Origin: Woeseiaceae bacterium
Lineage (GTDB): Bacteria; Pseudomonadota; Gammaproteobacteria; Steroidobacterales; Woeseiaceae
Assembly (NCBI GenBank): GCA_021773035.1
Contig: JAJFKU010000061.1
Coordinates: forward strand, 1 to 64,000
DNA: 64,000 nt
Direction: 5' to 3'
Position 1 is the stretch's first letter, and every line of letters starts with the position of its first letter. This document shows positions 17,548 through 27,679 of this stretch, in pieces. The notes below the pieces were generated by a model. It ran no database searches and was not told the origin of the DNA. It saw only the letters and a list, made by a program, of their open reading frames with translations. The position numbers were made by a program, and so were the translations under genes.

Positions 17548-19041
17548 ATGAGTTCTTTTAGATCCCTGTGGTGCGTAACTGCCGCGCTGGCGATGTTTGC
17601 GCTTGAATGCCACGCCGAAACTGAACAGACAGCGCCTCAGCCACCGAATAAGCAGGCAGACGACATCGTTGCCGAAGAAGTCCGCGAAGACGCGATCTCA
17701 TGGATGCAGAAGAACGCGGTTCGCCTGAAATCCATGACAGCCGGATCGGGCTTTGAGGATATGCAGCCCATTGCGGAAATGATCGGCGATGCGAAAATTG
17801 TCGGTCTCGGTGAGGCGAGTCACGGGACACGCGAATTCTTCCAGTTCAAACACCGAATGCTCGAATACCTCGTCGAGAATCACGGCTTCCGGCTTTTCGG
17901 TATTGAAGCGAATTTTCCCGATTGCATACCGCTCAGCAATTATGTGACGACAGGTGAGGGGGACCCGGAGGCCCTTGTCCATGGTATGCGGTTCTGGACC
18001 TGGGACACGGAAGAGGTCCTTGAGCTGGTGAAATGGATGCGTTCTTATAATGAAAGCCATGAGGAAAAACTGATTTTCTTCGGCTTCGACGCACAATATG
18101 CACCTCCGGCATTACAACTCGCTCTTGACTTCATCAGACCTCTGAACGTCGACAAGCACGCCCATTTCCACGAAGCGCTCGAAGCTTATCTACCTGGCGA
18201 TAAGTCGTACTCCGAATCCGCGGAACACATCTTTGGCGAGTCCGCTGAACAGAAAAATCTGCGCCACGAAAACGCACTGGAACTACTGCAGTTCTTCGAC
18301 CGCAACGAATCCCGTTTCGTCAAGGCGAAGGGAGAAAAGGCCTATGGCCTTGCGCGGACGGCAGCTTTTACAGCAGAACGTGCGTTCGCCATGTATCGGC
18401 CGGAAGAGGGAGAGGAAGCTTCGCTGGCCGGCCTGAGGTCTTTCAACACTCGTGACCAGGCCATGGCGGATATTGCTCTGTGGGCACTGGACCATTATGG
18501 GGTCAATCAGAAAGCAGTGTTGTGGGCACACAATGCGCATGTCCAGAGTTCGGCTTTCATATGGGACGGCAGGGAAGCACGGGTTATGGGCTTGAACCTG
18601 GCCGCCGCATTGGGAGATCAGTATCTCAATCTGGGCTTCGGCTTTGCTGAAGGTGGTCTGCAGGCGCGTGGCGCACCCAGTGAACTCGAAACGCCGGGTG
18701 CAGATAACAAGAGACAAGAACTTCCGCCGTTACAAGAGTTTATCGCCCCGCCTGCGCCGGCTAACACGATAGGGGGAACGATGCGAGACACCGGTTTGGG
18801 AGATTTTCTGATTGACCTTCGTGCTCTATCTCTGGACGGGGGCGGGACAAGCTGGTTTACAACTTCGCAAGCTATGCGACTACCCGGCGCAGTGTATCTC
18901 GAAGAACCCGTTGAGAAATGGCCCAGAGTGACCTTATCGGGTTCTTTCGATCTATTCGTTTTCGTCGAAAAAACCACACGTGCAAGACCTTTGGAACGCA
19001 CACGCAAGCGTTTCGGAATAACGAAAACCTGGGAACGCTAG
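17548..19041 (+). CDS. Exported erythromycin-esterase-family hydrolase, copy 2
   Basis: 497 residues with a signal peptide (about 1-24, ending ECHA-ETEQ). The same catalytic pattern as copy 1 is visible: His92 in GEASHGTREF, the glutamate in FGIEANF, and the two histidines in WAHNAHVQ. The copies are alignable over their whole length, including the C-terminal FDLFVFVEKTTRARP, so they arose by duplication and then diverged. The start ATG at 17548 has GGAG about 8 bases upstream. This copy leads a tight operon with a TonB receptor (gap of 3-36 bp), an M16 peptidase and a serine hydrolase. That context points to envelope processing of an imported ester or peptide compound; the substrate is unknown. 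Confidence 0.87.
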   Translation: MSSFRSLWCVTAALAMFALECHAETEQTAPQPPNKQADDIVAEEVREDAISWMQKNAVRLKSMTAGSGFEDMQPIAEMIGDAKIVGLGEASHGTREFFQFKHRMLEYLVENHGFRLFGIEANFPDCIPLSNYVTTGEGDPEALVHGMRFWTWDTEEVLELVKWMRSYNESHEEKLIFFGFDAQYAPPALQLALDFIRPLNVDKHAHFHEALEAYLPGDKSYSESAEHIFGESAEQKNLRHENALELLQFFDRNESRFVKAKGEKAYGLARTAAFTAERAFAMYRPEEGEEASLAGLRSFNTRDQAMADIALWALDHYGVNQKAVLWAHNAHVQSSAFIWDGREARVMGLNLAAALGDQYLNLGFGFAEGGLQARGAPSELETPGADNKRQELPPLQEFIAPPAPANTIGGTMRDTGLGDFLIDLRALSLDGGGTSWFTTSQAMRLPGAVYLEEPVEKWPRVTLSGSFDLFVFVEKTTRARPLERTRKRFGITKTWER

Positions 19042-19077
19042 ATCATGAAAATGGCAATGATACGGAAGGGAAGAAAC

Positions 19078-21450
19078 ATGAGTACAACATCGCGACAATT
19101 GGCTGAAAACGAGCGCTCTGACAGGAACGAAAGACAATCTCGTCGGGCGCAGACTTTTCCGAAAAAGCTTATTTGTGCTTCTATTTCGATTTTCGCGGCT
19201 GCGACAGCGCAGGGAATGGCTGTTGAAACAAGCAGCGTAAGGGGCGACTCGGACAACAAATCGGATGAGGCAGCCAGTGCAAGCGGCGAAACGGCAATTG
19301 AGGAAATCATTGTAACCGGCTCACACATCCGGGGGGTAACACCCGCCGGATCGCCTGTGATTACATTTGACCGCGAAGAAATCGAAAAATCAGGCCAGCC
19401 GACCATTGAGGGTTTCTTCCGCACGCTGACACAGAACTTTCAGGTTGAGGGTGGCGGGGGGCTTACAAGTCTCGACCTGAGAGGGCTCGGACAGGATGCG
19501 ACGCTGGTATTGGTGAATGGGCGACGCATGATGTACTCGGCCTATTCTAACGGTGGCTCCGATATCAGCTCCATCCCGATTGCTATGGTGGAGCGTATCG
19601 AAGTGTTGACCGACGGAGCGTCGGCACTGTACGGCTCTGACGCGGTGGGCGGTGTTGTCAATATCATCCTGAGACGCGATTTTAGCGGTGCGGAAACCAC
19701 CGTTAAGTATGGTGGCACGACACGGGGCGACGGACAACAACTCGGTCTGGCCCAGAGCTTTGGTAAGAGCTGGGACAGCGGTAGCGCCAGCCTTGCCTAT
19801 AGCTACGAAGATCGCGATCACGTCGACGAAGCTGACCGACAGGCGACCGAAGCAAGGGGCAGCTTTTTTGCACCCAGTTACATCACGCCGGATCAGGAAA
19901 CACATAGTTTTATGCTGGGTCTCCAGCAGGAACTGTCCGATTCATACGAGATTTATCTGGACACGCTCTATGACCGGGATAGCACGGATATGGCGGATAT
20001 CGGGACGGTAGTTATCAATTTAGCGGAAAATCTCAACCTCGCAACTGGCCTTCGTGTGGATCTGACGACCGACTGGACGGCGAATATCGAGCTGTCCCAC
20101 AGTGAGTTTTCGCAATCCGCAAAAATTCCGGATTATGACCGTAAGGATCTCTATGATTTCCAGACTCAGACTGCCGCTCTTAAAATAAACGGGACACTGT
20201 TCGATATGCGAGGCGGGGCGGTACGCATGGCTGTCGGCGGTGAAATGCAGAACGAGGACATGAACACGAAGGCGTTCATGGGCGATATACAGGCATTCAC
20301 CAGGGATGCCGATCGCACAATCAAGGCAGTCTACGGAGAGGTCTATGTTCCTCTGGTGGGGGAGAGTAATCGGATGCCCGGTATTGAGACACTGAGTTTC
20401 AGTCTTGCAGGGCGTTATACGGACTACAGTAATCTCGGCGGTGAGTTCGTTCCAAAAATCGGTTTCGTCTGGGCACCGACTCAAGGTTTCAAATTTCGCG
20501 GCACCTGGGGTGAATCTTACCGGGCACCGTCTTTGAACGAATCACTGAGCGCCGGAATCTTAAGTGCTGCGCGTACTTTTACGAGTACCGACCCCATGTC
20601 TCCGACCGGTACGTCGACGGTGATGTATTTGTACGGTTCGCAAGAAGTGTATGCCGAAAACTCCACCAACATAACGTTCGGCTTCGACTTTCAGCCAACG
20701 TCAATTCCAGGACTGAACCTGTCCTTGACCTACTACGATATTGATTTTACCGACAAGATCGGAGTTCCAGTCGTTACTCTCGAGGACGAAGCTATATTCA
20801 CGTCGTTCATAACCCGCCGCCCTGCTGACGCGGCCGGCAGCGCAGCTTTCCAGGCAGAAGTTGATCGCCTCAGGGCTGAGGCCACTTCACTGAGAGATAC
20901 CACGGGAGGTTCGCCGGTAGATGTCATCGCCGATCGTCAGGTCATTAACCTGGCGGAAACAAGGAGCGAGGGTATCGACATTAATCTGGCTTACGATTTC
21001 GAAACGGATATGGGCCAGTTCGGTGTCAATATCGGTGGCACCTATATCATCGACCAGGGCCAGCGCCCGGTGCCCGGAGTGGCGTACACAACGGACATTA
21101 ACAAAGTCAACAGACAGGTCGATTTCAAGTTACGCAATAACCTGAGCTGGCGCCGGGATAATCTGAGTGCCGACTTGTGGATAAACTATGTGGACAGTTA
21201 TCCAAACGGTCAGGCTGGCTTTGAAACGGAAACCATAGACAGCTGGACTACGTTTGATGCGATAGTGAGATATGAGGTCAACACACGCGGTTGGCTGGAT
21301 GGCACAAGAGTCTCCCTGAGTGCTCTCAACCTGTTCGACGAGGAACCCCCATTCGTAACGCCGAGTAGTTTTTTTGCTACGGACTACGACGCCGCGAATG
21401 CGGGTGCGATAGGTCGTTCTATTACTGTGAGTCTGACAAGAGCCTGGTGA
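19078..21450 (+). CDS. TonB-dependent outer-membrane receptor
   Basis: 790 residues from ATG 19078, preferred for its GGAAGGGA ribosome site; the frame is open from ATG 19045 (801 residues). The N-terminus is long and basic before a hydrophobic export segment. A plug domain (about 70-190) follows, with the TonB-box-like EEIIVTG, then LDLRGLGQDATLVLVNGRRM and DGASALYGSDAVGGVVNI. The remainder is a 22-strand-type barrel ending in the aromatic SLTRAW. It takes up large or scarce solutes using ExbBD-TonB energy. No siderophore genes are near; the neighbours are hydrolases, so a peptide, depsipeptide or macrocycle is a reasonable guess. Translationally it sits 3-36 bp after esterase 2 and 13 bp before the M16 peptidase gene. 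Confidence 0.92.
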   Translation: MSTTSRQLAENERSDRNERQSRRAQTFPKKLICASISIFAAATAQGMAVETSSVRGDSDNKSDEAASASGETAIEEIIVTGSHIRGVTPAGSPVITFDREEIEKSGQPTIEGFFRTLTQNFQVEGGGGLTSLDLRGLGQDATLVLVNGRRMMYSAYSNGGSDISSIPIAMVERIEVLTDGASALYGSDAVGGVVNIILRRDFSGAETTVKYGGTTRGDGQQLGLAQSFGKSWDSGSASLAYSYEDRDHVDEADRQATEARGSFFAPSYITPDQETHSFMLGLQQELSDSYEIYLDTLYDRDSTDMADIGTVVINLAENLNLATGLRVDLTTDWTANIELSHSEFSQSAKIPDYDRKDLYDFQTQTAALKINGTLFDMRGGAVRMAVGGEMQNEDMNTKAFMGDIQAFTRDADRTIKAVYGEVYVPLVGESNRMPGIETLSFSLAGRYTDYSNLGGEFVPKIGFVWAPTQGFKFRGTWGESYRAPSLNESLSAGILSAARTFTSTDPMSPTGTSTVMYLYGSQEVYAENSTNITFGFDFQPTSIPGLNLSLTYYDIDFTDKIGVPVVTLEDEAIFTSFITRRPADAAGSAAFQAEVDRLRAEATSLRDTTGGSPVDVIADRQVINLAETRSEGIDINLAYDFETDMGQFGVNIGGTYIIDQGQRPVPGVAYTTDINKVNRQVDFKLRNNLSWRRDNLSADLWINYVDSYPNGQAGFETETIDSWTTFDAIVRYEVNTRGWLDGTRVSLSALNLFDEEPPFVTPSSFFATDYDAANAGAIGRSITVSLTRAW

Positions 21451-21463
21451 TCTACTCGTCAAC

Positions 21464-24415
21464 GTGACACTCGACATGGTTCACGCTGTGTTAACGCTTA
21501 TCCAGAGATCGCTCTGGATAGTTCTCAGTCTTGCGCTTTTCTCCACGTCGGGGCTTGCGGGCGATAACGCCCCCGGCAATGTCGACGAGACATTGCCGCT
21601 CTTACCCCGGGGCGTGGAGTTCTTGGAAGCTGTCGCGCCGGAACCGGGCACGTTTGCCATCGGGTATCGGAAATACCGGTTGCTCAACGGACTGACAGTG
21701 ATCCTGCATGAAGACAAATCCGACCCGCTGGTGCATGTGGACGTCTCTTATCATGTGGGGTCCGGCAGGGAGGAAATGGGTAAGTCCGGGTTCGCGCATT
21801 TTTTTGAACACATGATGTTTCAGGGCTCAGAGCATGTGGGGGATGAGCAGCATTTCAAAATTGTCGCTGAGGCCGGGGGCACCCTCAATGGCAGCACCAA
21901 CATGGATCGCAGCAACTACTATCAAACGATACCGTCCAATCAGCTGGAGAAAATTCTGTGGCTGGAAGCGGACCGTATGGGCTTCCTGTTGCCTGCCGTA
22001 ACTCAGAAGAAGTTCGAAGTGCAACGCGAGACAGTAAAAAGCGAGCGCGGCCAGCGGGTGGATAACAAACCCTATGGCCTACTCAAAGAGAGAATCGGAG
22101 AGGCCCTGTATCCGCAGGGCCATCCCTACAGTTGGCCGGTCCTGGGCTATCTCGAAGATCTCGACGGAGCGGACGTCAACGATCTAAAGAATTTCTTTCT
22201 GCGTTGGTATGGCCCGAATAACGCAACCCTCACGATTGGCGGTGACTTTGATAGCAAGGAAGTTCTGTCCTGGGTAGCGAAATACTTCGCTCCGATTTCC
22301 AGAGGACCGGAAGTGACTATGCCTTTGAAGTCCCCGGCCAAACTGGAAAAATCCCGCTATATCTCAATGCAGGACAACGTGGCTTTGCCGATGCTTCATA
22401 TCAGCTATCCCACGGTCTTTGCCCGTCACGAAGACGAGGCGGCTCTGGGTGTGTTGATGAGCGTAATTGGACAAGGTAAAACATCCTTGCTCTACAAAAA
22501 ACTGATAAAGACCGGTTACGCAACAGAGGCTGGTGCCGTGCATGACTGCCGGGAACTGTCCTGCAGCTTTGCTATCAAAATTCTGGCCAACCCAGGGGCG
22601 AAGGGCAACAAAGCCAAGAGCCTGGCGGAACTCGAAACGATTCTTCAGGATTCTTTCAGAGAATTCGAAGCCCAGGGTGTGGAAGACGACGACCTGATGC
22701 AGGTGAAAGCGGGTATTGTCTCCAGCGTGATCTATGCACTGGGAAGCGTTAGAGGCAGGGTCAGCCAGTTGGCATACCATGAAATCTTTACCCAGAACCC
22801 GAACTACCTGAGCCGGGATATCGCTCACTTTGAGCAGGTCAGCAAAGAGGATGTGATGCGGGTTTATCGCAACTACATCAAAGACAAGCCGGCGCTGGTC
22901 ATGAGCATCGTACCCACGGGCGAAAAGAACTCGATCGCTCGTACCGATACCTGGCACAGACAAGACCGCAGGCCGCCGAGCCGTATCCCGATAGAGGAAA
23001 AAGACCTGGCTTACCGGGTCGTGAAAGATAGTTTCGATCGCGGCTCGATGCCGGCGGCACAGGCGGCCCCCGATATCAGCTTGCCGGTCATCTGGCGAGA
23101 CAGTCTGGCTAACGAAGTCAAGATATTGGGCGCCGTAAATACTGAAACTCCAACCACAACGCTGAATCTCGTCATCAGCGCCGGTCAGAAAGATGAGCCC
23201 CTCGATAAACTGGGTCTGGCGAGTCTGACGGCGGCCATGATGAATGAAGCTACCACGAACTCCAGTGGTGAAGAACTCAGTAAGCGCCTGGGTAAGTTGG
23301 GTTCGTTTGTCAGCTTTAGCGCTGACGATGAGAGCAGTTCGGTTCAGGTGCGCAGTTTGACCCGGAATCTGGGAGCCACACTGGACCTGGTAGCGGAGAA
23401 ACTGTTATCGCCGAGCTTCGATGCGGCTGACTTCGAGCGGGTCAAGGCCCAACAGATGCAATCCATCGGGCGAAGCGGGAAGCAGGCCAGGGCCATGGCC
23501 GATACGGTCTACAGTCAACTTCTGTTCGGGAACAATAACAGCCACGCCTATCCGGACAGCGGTACGAAAGAGACGGTGAGCAAACTCACTATTGAAGATG
23601 TAAAGCAATTTTATCGGACCTATTATTCTCCGAAGATCGCGCATATTGTGGTTGTTAGTGACCTGGCGTCAGCGGAGCTTCGGGATAAGCTGGCGGTCTT
23701 TGACAGTTGGCGCGGCAGTCTGCCGCCGGGAACAGTTCTGAATAGTTATCCCAATCTTTATGAACCCGGCGAGGAGTTAAAACGCAAACTTTATCTTGTG
23801 GATAAACCCGGTGCGGCCCAAGCGGAGATCCGAATTGGATACCGCTCACTGCCCTTTGACGCCACGGGAGACTATTTCCGTTTAGGTATCATGAACTATG
23901 CTCTGGGCGGAACGTTTAACAGCCGAATCAATCTGAATTTACGTGAAGACAAAGGATATGCCTATGCCGCACGATCGAGATTCAGGGGACAGAAAGACTA
24001 CGGCTACTTCACCGCCTCTGCGGGAGTCCAGTCCGACGTCACAGCGCAGGCGTTGATTGAGTTCGACAAGGAAATCGAAGACTTTGCTGCCTCAGGCCCG
24101 ACGGCGGAGGAACTGGCTTTCACAAAGAACTCCATCCGGCAACGCAATGCGCTGTTGTATGAGACTCCAGCGCTGAAACTTCGTTTTCTTGGTGAGATAC
24201 AAACCCATGATCTGGCAGAAGACTTTATGAATCTGCAAGCTGAAGTCCTTTCCGATATAGGTCGGGGAGAACTCAAAGAACTGGCGGCACGTTATTTGAG
24301 ACGTAGACAAATGATTACGGTAGTGGTGGGTGATCGTTCGTCTCTCCTGCCGGAGCTGAAGAAGCTTGAGTATGAGATCATCTCAATGGGAAATACAGAA
24401 AGCGCGGGTGAGTGA
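21464..24415 (+). CDS. M16-family zinc metallopeptidase, two fused M16 halves, exported
   Basis: 983 residues. A signal peptide lies at the start (GTG 21464; ATG 21476 is the alternative and gives a cleaner leader). The first half carries the inverted zinc motif H112-F-F-E-H116 (HFFEHMMFQG), with the downstream glutamate region ETVKSERGQRVDN. The second half lacks a zinc motif but keeps the substrate-holding segment around LREDKGYAYAARS. Pitrilysin-class enzymes of this layout degrade short peptides in a closed chamber. Being in an operon with a TonB receptor, it probably trims an imported peptide in the periplasm. The stop overlaps the GTG 24412 alternative start of the next gene. Confidence 0.92.
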   Translation: MTLDMVHAVLTLIQRSLWIVLSLALFSTSGLAGDNAPGNVDETLPLLPRGVEFLEAVAPEPGTFAIGYRKYRLLNGLTVILHEDKSDPLVHVDVSYHVGSGREEMGKSGFAHFFEHMMFQGSEHVGDEQHFKIVAEAGGTLNGSTNMDRSNYYQTIPSNQLEKILWLEADRMGFLLPAVTQKKFEVQRETVKSERGQRVDNKPYGLLKERIGEALYPQGHPYSWPVLGYLEDLDGADVNDLKNFFLRWYGPNNATLTIGGDFDSKEVLSWVAKYFAPISRGPEVTMPLKSPAKLEKSRYISMQDNVALPMLHISYPTVFARHEDEAALGVLMSVIGQGKTSLLYKKLIKTGYATEAGAVHDCRELSCSFAIKILANPGAKGNKAKSLAELETILQDSFREFEAQGVEDDDLMQVKAGIVSSVIYALGSVRGRVSQLAYHEIFTQNPNYLSRDIAHFEQVSKEDVMRVYRNYIKDKPALVMSIVPTGEKNSIARTDTWHRQDRRPPSRIPIEEKDLAYRVVKDSFDRGSMPAAQAAPDISLPVIWRDSLANEVKILGAVNTETPTTTLNLVISAGQKDEPLDKLGLASLTAAMMNEATTNSSGEELSKRLGKLGSFVSFSADDESSSVQVRSLTRNLGATLDLVAEKLLSPSFDAADFERVKAQQMQSIGRSGKQARAMADTVYSQLLFGNNNSHAYPDSGTKETVSKLTIEDVKQFYRTYYSPKIAHIVVVSDLASAELRDKLAVFDSWRGSLPPGTVLNSYPNLYEPGEELKRKLYLVDKPGAAQAEIRIGYRSLPFDATGDYFRLGIMNYALGGTFNSRINLNLREDKGYAYAARSRFRGQKDYGYFTASAGVQSDVTAQALIEFDKEIEDFAASGPTAEELAFTKNSIRQRNALLYETPALKLRFLGEIQTHDLAEDFMNLQAEVLSDIGRGELKELAARYLRRRQMITVVVGDRSSLLPELKKLEYEIISMGNTESAGE

Positions 24416-24423
24416 GAATAAAG

Positions 24424-25617
24424 ATGTTAAGAGCGATAATTTTAGTATGTGGCTTATTGGGATGGTCGATTTCAGCCAATTCGAGCGAGACAGGTGCCTT
24501 CGACCTTGCATGGAAGGAAGTCGTCAGTGCGTTCAAAACACAGATCGACTCAGAAGCGGTCGTCGGCGCCAGTCTCTATTTTATCCATGATGGCGAAACA
24601 CTGGGTAGTGAGCACTTCGGATACGCGGATTGGGCCTCGAAAACAGCGGTAGACGAGAGAACGATTTATCACTGGGCATCTGTGACCAAGAGCTTCACGG
24701 CCGTTGCGCTGATGCAACTCGTGGAAAGTGGCAAAGTGGATCTTGACGACCCGGTTGTGAAATATCTGCCCGAACTTTACAAGGTCCACAATCTTTTCGG
24801 CGATATGGAGGAGATCAGACTCCGGCACCTTCTCAACCATACTTCGGGATTTCGGCGGCCAACCTGGCCCTGGGGCGGTGACGAAGACTGGCACCCGTTC
24901 GAGCCGACTGAATGGAGTCAGATTGTGGCGATGCTGCCCTATACGAAAATCCTTTTCGAACCGGGCAGTAGATACGATTATTCGAATCCCGGCATGTCGA
25001 TCGTGGGCCGCATCGTGGAAGTAGTGACCGGTGACGATATTGAAGTTTACATTGATAAGAACATCCTGAAACCACTCGAAATGCACCACAGTTATTTCGA
25101 TACCACACCGCGACATTTGCTGAAATACCGCTCGAACAACTACCTGGTAAAAGAGGACGTGATTGAAGAAGGTGGGCTCGACTTCGATACGGGTATAACA
25201 ACCGCGAATGGCGGCCTGAATGCACCGCTTACCGATATGAGTAAATTTCTTAACTTTCTGCTGGGCAGCGGTGACGCGGAGCAATATGAAGTCGTTCTTC
25301 GGCGTGAAACCCTGGAGTTCATGTTTCAACCTGGCCCACTGGTATCCAAGGAGGAAGGCGTCGAGGAGAAGATGGGCATGGGTTTTTTCGTTCTGCAGCA
25401 CATGAAGGATGGAGAAATGCCGCCAAACCGCTTTGTCGGTCACACCGGTTCTCAAAAATCTTTTCGAACTTTTATCTACATCCACCCGGAATCGAGATCA
25501 GCAGCCATAATGGCGACAAATACTTCGCCGGAACGTGATCAGCGCAAGTTGTACAGTCAAACACGGCTGCAGATGTTTGATGAATTATTTCCCGTTTTTT
25601 TCAAGAAAGCCCCTTAA
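24424..25617 (+). CDS. Exported serine hydrolase of the beta-lactamase / penicillin-binding family (class C-like)
   Basis: 397 residues from ATG 24424; GTG 24412, overlapping the previous stop, is also possible. A short signal peptide leads in (LVCGLLGWSISANS). The catalytic pattern is S86-V-T-K89, then Y186-S-N188, then HTGS near residue 340, standing for the usual KTG/HTG triad element. Family members include D-aminopeptidases, DD-peptidases, esterases and class C beta-lactamases. In this operon a D-peptidase or esterase acting after the M16 peptidase is more plausible than drug resistance, but sequence alone cannot separate these. It is the last gene of the esterase 2 operon and converges on the diguanylate cyclase gene with a 28-bp gap. 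Confidence 0.88.
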   Translation: MLRAIILVCGLLGWSISANSSETGAFDLAWKEVVSAFKTQIDSEAVVGASLYFIHDGETLGSEHFGYADWASKTAVDERTIYHWASVTKSFTAVALMQLVESGKVDLDDPVVKYLPELYKVHNLFGDMEEIRLRHLLNHTSGFRRPTWPWGGDEDWHPFEPTEWSQIVAMLPYTKILFEPGSRYDYSNPGMSIVGRIVEVVTGDDIEVYIDKNILKPLEMHHSYFDTTPRHLLKYRSNNYLVKEDVIEEGGLDFDTGITTANGGLNAPLTDMSKFLNFLLGSGDAEQYEVVLRRETLEFMFQPGPLVSKEEGVEEKMGMGFFVLQHMKDGEMPPNRFVGHTGSQKSFRTFIYIHPESRSAAIMATNTSPERDQRKLYSQTRLQMFDELFPVFFKKAP

Positions 25618-25645
25618 CGGCTACGAATTCCTATTTTCCGTTATT

Positions 25646-27304
25646 TCACTCTGCAGAGGTTTCTCCATTTGCTACGGTTGCAGGAATTCGGGCCATCGAC
25701 GGATCGACGGCACTGTGTACCTGATCGCGGCCGTTTTCCTTTGCGATGAACAGTGCGCGGTCGGCTGCGGCCAGTAGTTCGTCGACAGTTTCACCGCTTT
25801 CCGGGAAAGATGAAACACCGATGGATACGGTGACGAAGCCGATCGACTGGCCGCCGTATTCAAACGTTCGGGAGCGAATTCGTTCCAGCACTTCTTCGGC
25901 TCTTCTAACCGTCACGTCGACTTCCGAGTCAACATTGATCAGCGTAAATTCTTCTCCGCCGTAGCGACAAGCGATATCTTCGCCACGCATCGATTTGGCC
26001 ATGATCGACGCAATTTCGCGCAGCACATAATCGCCGGCCTTGTGGCCGAAGTTGGTGTTGAAGTCTTTGAAATGATCGACATCGACCATCATGACTCCGA
26101 AGCTGCCGTCTTTTCTGAGCGCACGCTGAACTTCCTGATTGAGCGATTCCTCCAGATAGCGACGGTTGAACAGTCCGGTCAACGGATCGCGAATCGCCTG
26201 AAATTGCAGGCTTTCGCGCAGTCCAATATTTGCAAGCGAAAGACCGATATTTTCAGCAAGTGTGTCGATGGTTGCGGACGTGTTGGCGTTCGCCACCTCG
26301 TCGTGGGATCCGGCAATATGCAGAACGCCCAGGGTAGTCCCTTGCGCCACCAGCGGGATGCAGATCTCCGATGCCGACGGATGACCATGTTTGCAACGCA
26401 ATCCTTCGTGTTGGGCATCTGACACATGGATTTGACCTCGCCGCAGGCCCCAGCAGTCCTTGGGTGAGTAGCTGGTACTGCTGGCCTGGTCGGTTCCCCA
26501 TTCAGCGACTACATCGAGCTGATTCAGGGACGGCTTGAGAATTGCGAGTGCGCCCGATGCTGTCCCGCTCAGAGATTTACCGGCACTGGACAGGCATTCT
26601 CCGATTTCCTCGACGGTTTCACAGGCCGTCATCATATGGCAGAAGTTCTGAATTTGCTCGATCTCACGGGTCCGTTCCCGCACCCGGTTTTCAAGTTCGA
26701 GGAGTGGCGCATTGGCCAATCTGGACAGATATCTGGCGGCGAATATGCTGAACAGTATCGCCGTGACTAACATGACTATGCCTACCATACTGATGACCGA
26801 TTTCTGCTGCGCGACCATGGATTGGAGTTCATTCATCGGCATCGATGCGCGAAGATAACCGTCGAAAGTCGGCGACTGATGGCGATTGGCGATATAACGA
26901 AAATCGACTTTCATCGAATTGCTGAAACGGGTCGACACACCCGTTCCGGTGGCGCTTGCTGCAACGACTTCCGGACGATCGAGGTGATTGTCGAGGGCGA
27001 AAACCTGATCGACCGAGAGAGAGGAGTCGCCCAGAACGGCCCCGTCCTCGTCAATGATCGTAATGCGGATGGGATCGCCGGCGCCAATGAGATCTGCCAA
27101 GCGATCCATGGCTTCGATCGTCGCATCCGGCAAACCGGAGTCAATTGCATGGCTGAGATTGTTCAGCCGCCACTCGATTTCGACGTCCCCGCGAGCGATG
27201 ACCCATCGTTGTATTCCCTGAAGTAGGAGGACTCCGCCGATGATGCCGATGACGCCCAGGATCAGTAGTGGGACTGCGAAGAGGTGGAGGCGAAATGATT
27301 TCAA
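25646..27304 (-). CDS. Membrane diguanylate cyclase with GAF and GGDEF domains
   Basis: 552 residues. TM1 is at about 5-35, then an extracytoplasmic sensor region (about 36-185), TM2 at about 190-212, a coiled coil, a GAF-like domain (about 235-385) and GGDEF (about 390-540). The active site reads GGEEF at about 446-450 in RYGGEEF, and an RxxD inhibitory site (RGED) lies just before it. It should therefore make c-di-GMP with product inhibition. DPLTGLFNRRYL marks the domain start. The only start in frame at the N-terminus is TTG at 27304. The IS6 remnant begins 28 bp upstream, so the original start or promoter may have been lost. No EAL partner is nearby. Confidence 0.9.
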   Translation of the reverse strand: MKSFRLHLFAVPLLILGVIGIIGGVLLLQGIQRWVIARGDVEIEWRLNNLSHAIDSGLPDATIEAMDRLADLIGAGDPIRITIIDEDGAVLGDSSLSVDQVFALDNHLDRPEVVAASATGTGVSTRFSNSMKVDFRYIANRHQSPTFDGYLRASMPMNELQSMVAQQKSVISMVGIVMLVTAILFSIFAARYLSRLANAPLLELENRVRERTREIEQIQNFCHMMTACETVEEIGECLSSAGKSLSGTASGALAILKPSLNQLDVVAEWGTDQASSTSYSPKDCWGLRRGQIHVSDAQHEGLRCKHGHPSASEICIPLVAQGTTLGVLHIAGSHDEVANANTSATIDTLAENIGLSLANIGLRESLQFQAIRDPLTGLFNRRYLEESLNQEVQRALRKDGSFGVMMVDVDHFKDFNTNFGHKAGDYVLREIASIMAKSMRGEDIACRYGGEEFTLINVDSEVDVTVRRAEEVLERIRSRTFEYGGQSIGFVTVSIGVSSFPESGETVDELLAAADRALFIAKENGRDQVHSAVDPSMARIPATVANGETSAE

Positions 27305-27331
27305 AGATTATTCCGTTGGGTAGAGGAGGAA

Positions 27332-27594
27332 GGTACTGTGCTCTTGCTGTTCACGCTCACTGCACTGTATCGACCACATGCGGTCAGACTTTAGGCTTGA
27401 GTGGTACTGACGAACACCAGGGGTACGGCGATACCCTCTTCATCGATGAGGTTTTCGTGAAGATCCAAGGGATACGGCACTATCTTTGGCGGGCTGTCGA
27501 TCAGGACGGTGAAGTGGTTGATGTGTTTCTACAACGCAGCCGCGATGGCAGAGCCGCTAAGCGCTTCTTCAGGCGCCTCCGGACTGAGAATTGA
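27332..27594 (+). pseudogene. IS6-family transposase remnant
   Basis: GGTACTG at 27332-27338 and again at 27403-27409 matches the outer bases of the IS6 element ends at 5744 and 6498. From about 27418 the frame encodes GYGDTLFIDEVFVKI and YLWRAVDQDGEVVDVFLQ, very close to the 5784 transposase. It stops after FFRRLR. Only the first catalytic Asp region remains; the N-terminal and C-terminal thirds are missing. Confidence 0.85.
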
Positions 27595-27679
27595 ATTTCT
27601 GGCACAAATTTTGAAGCCTTTGATTGCCACAACGCCGGTCCGACGTGAGAGTTCCCCGTGTTAGTTTCTCGGATTCCTA

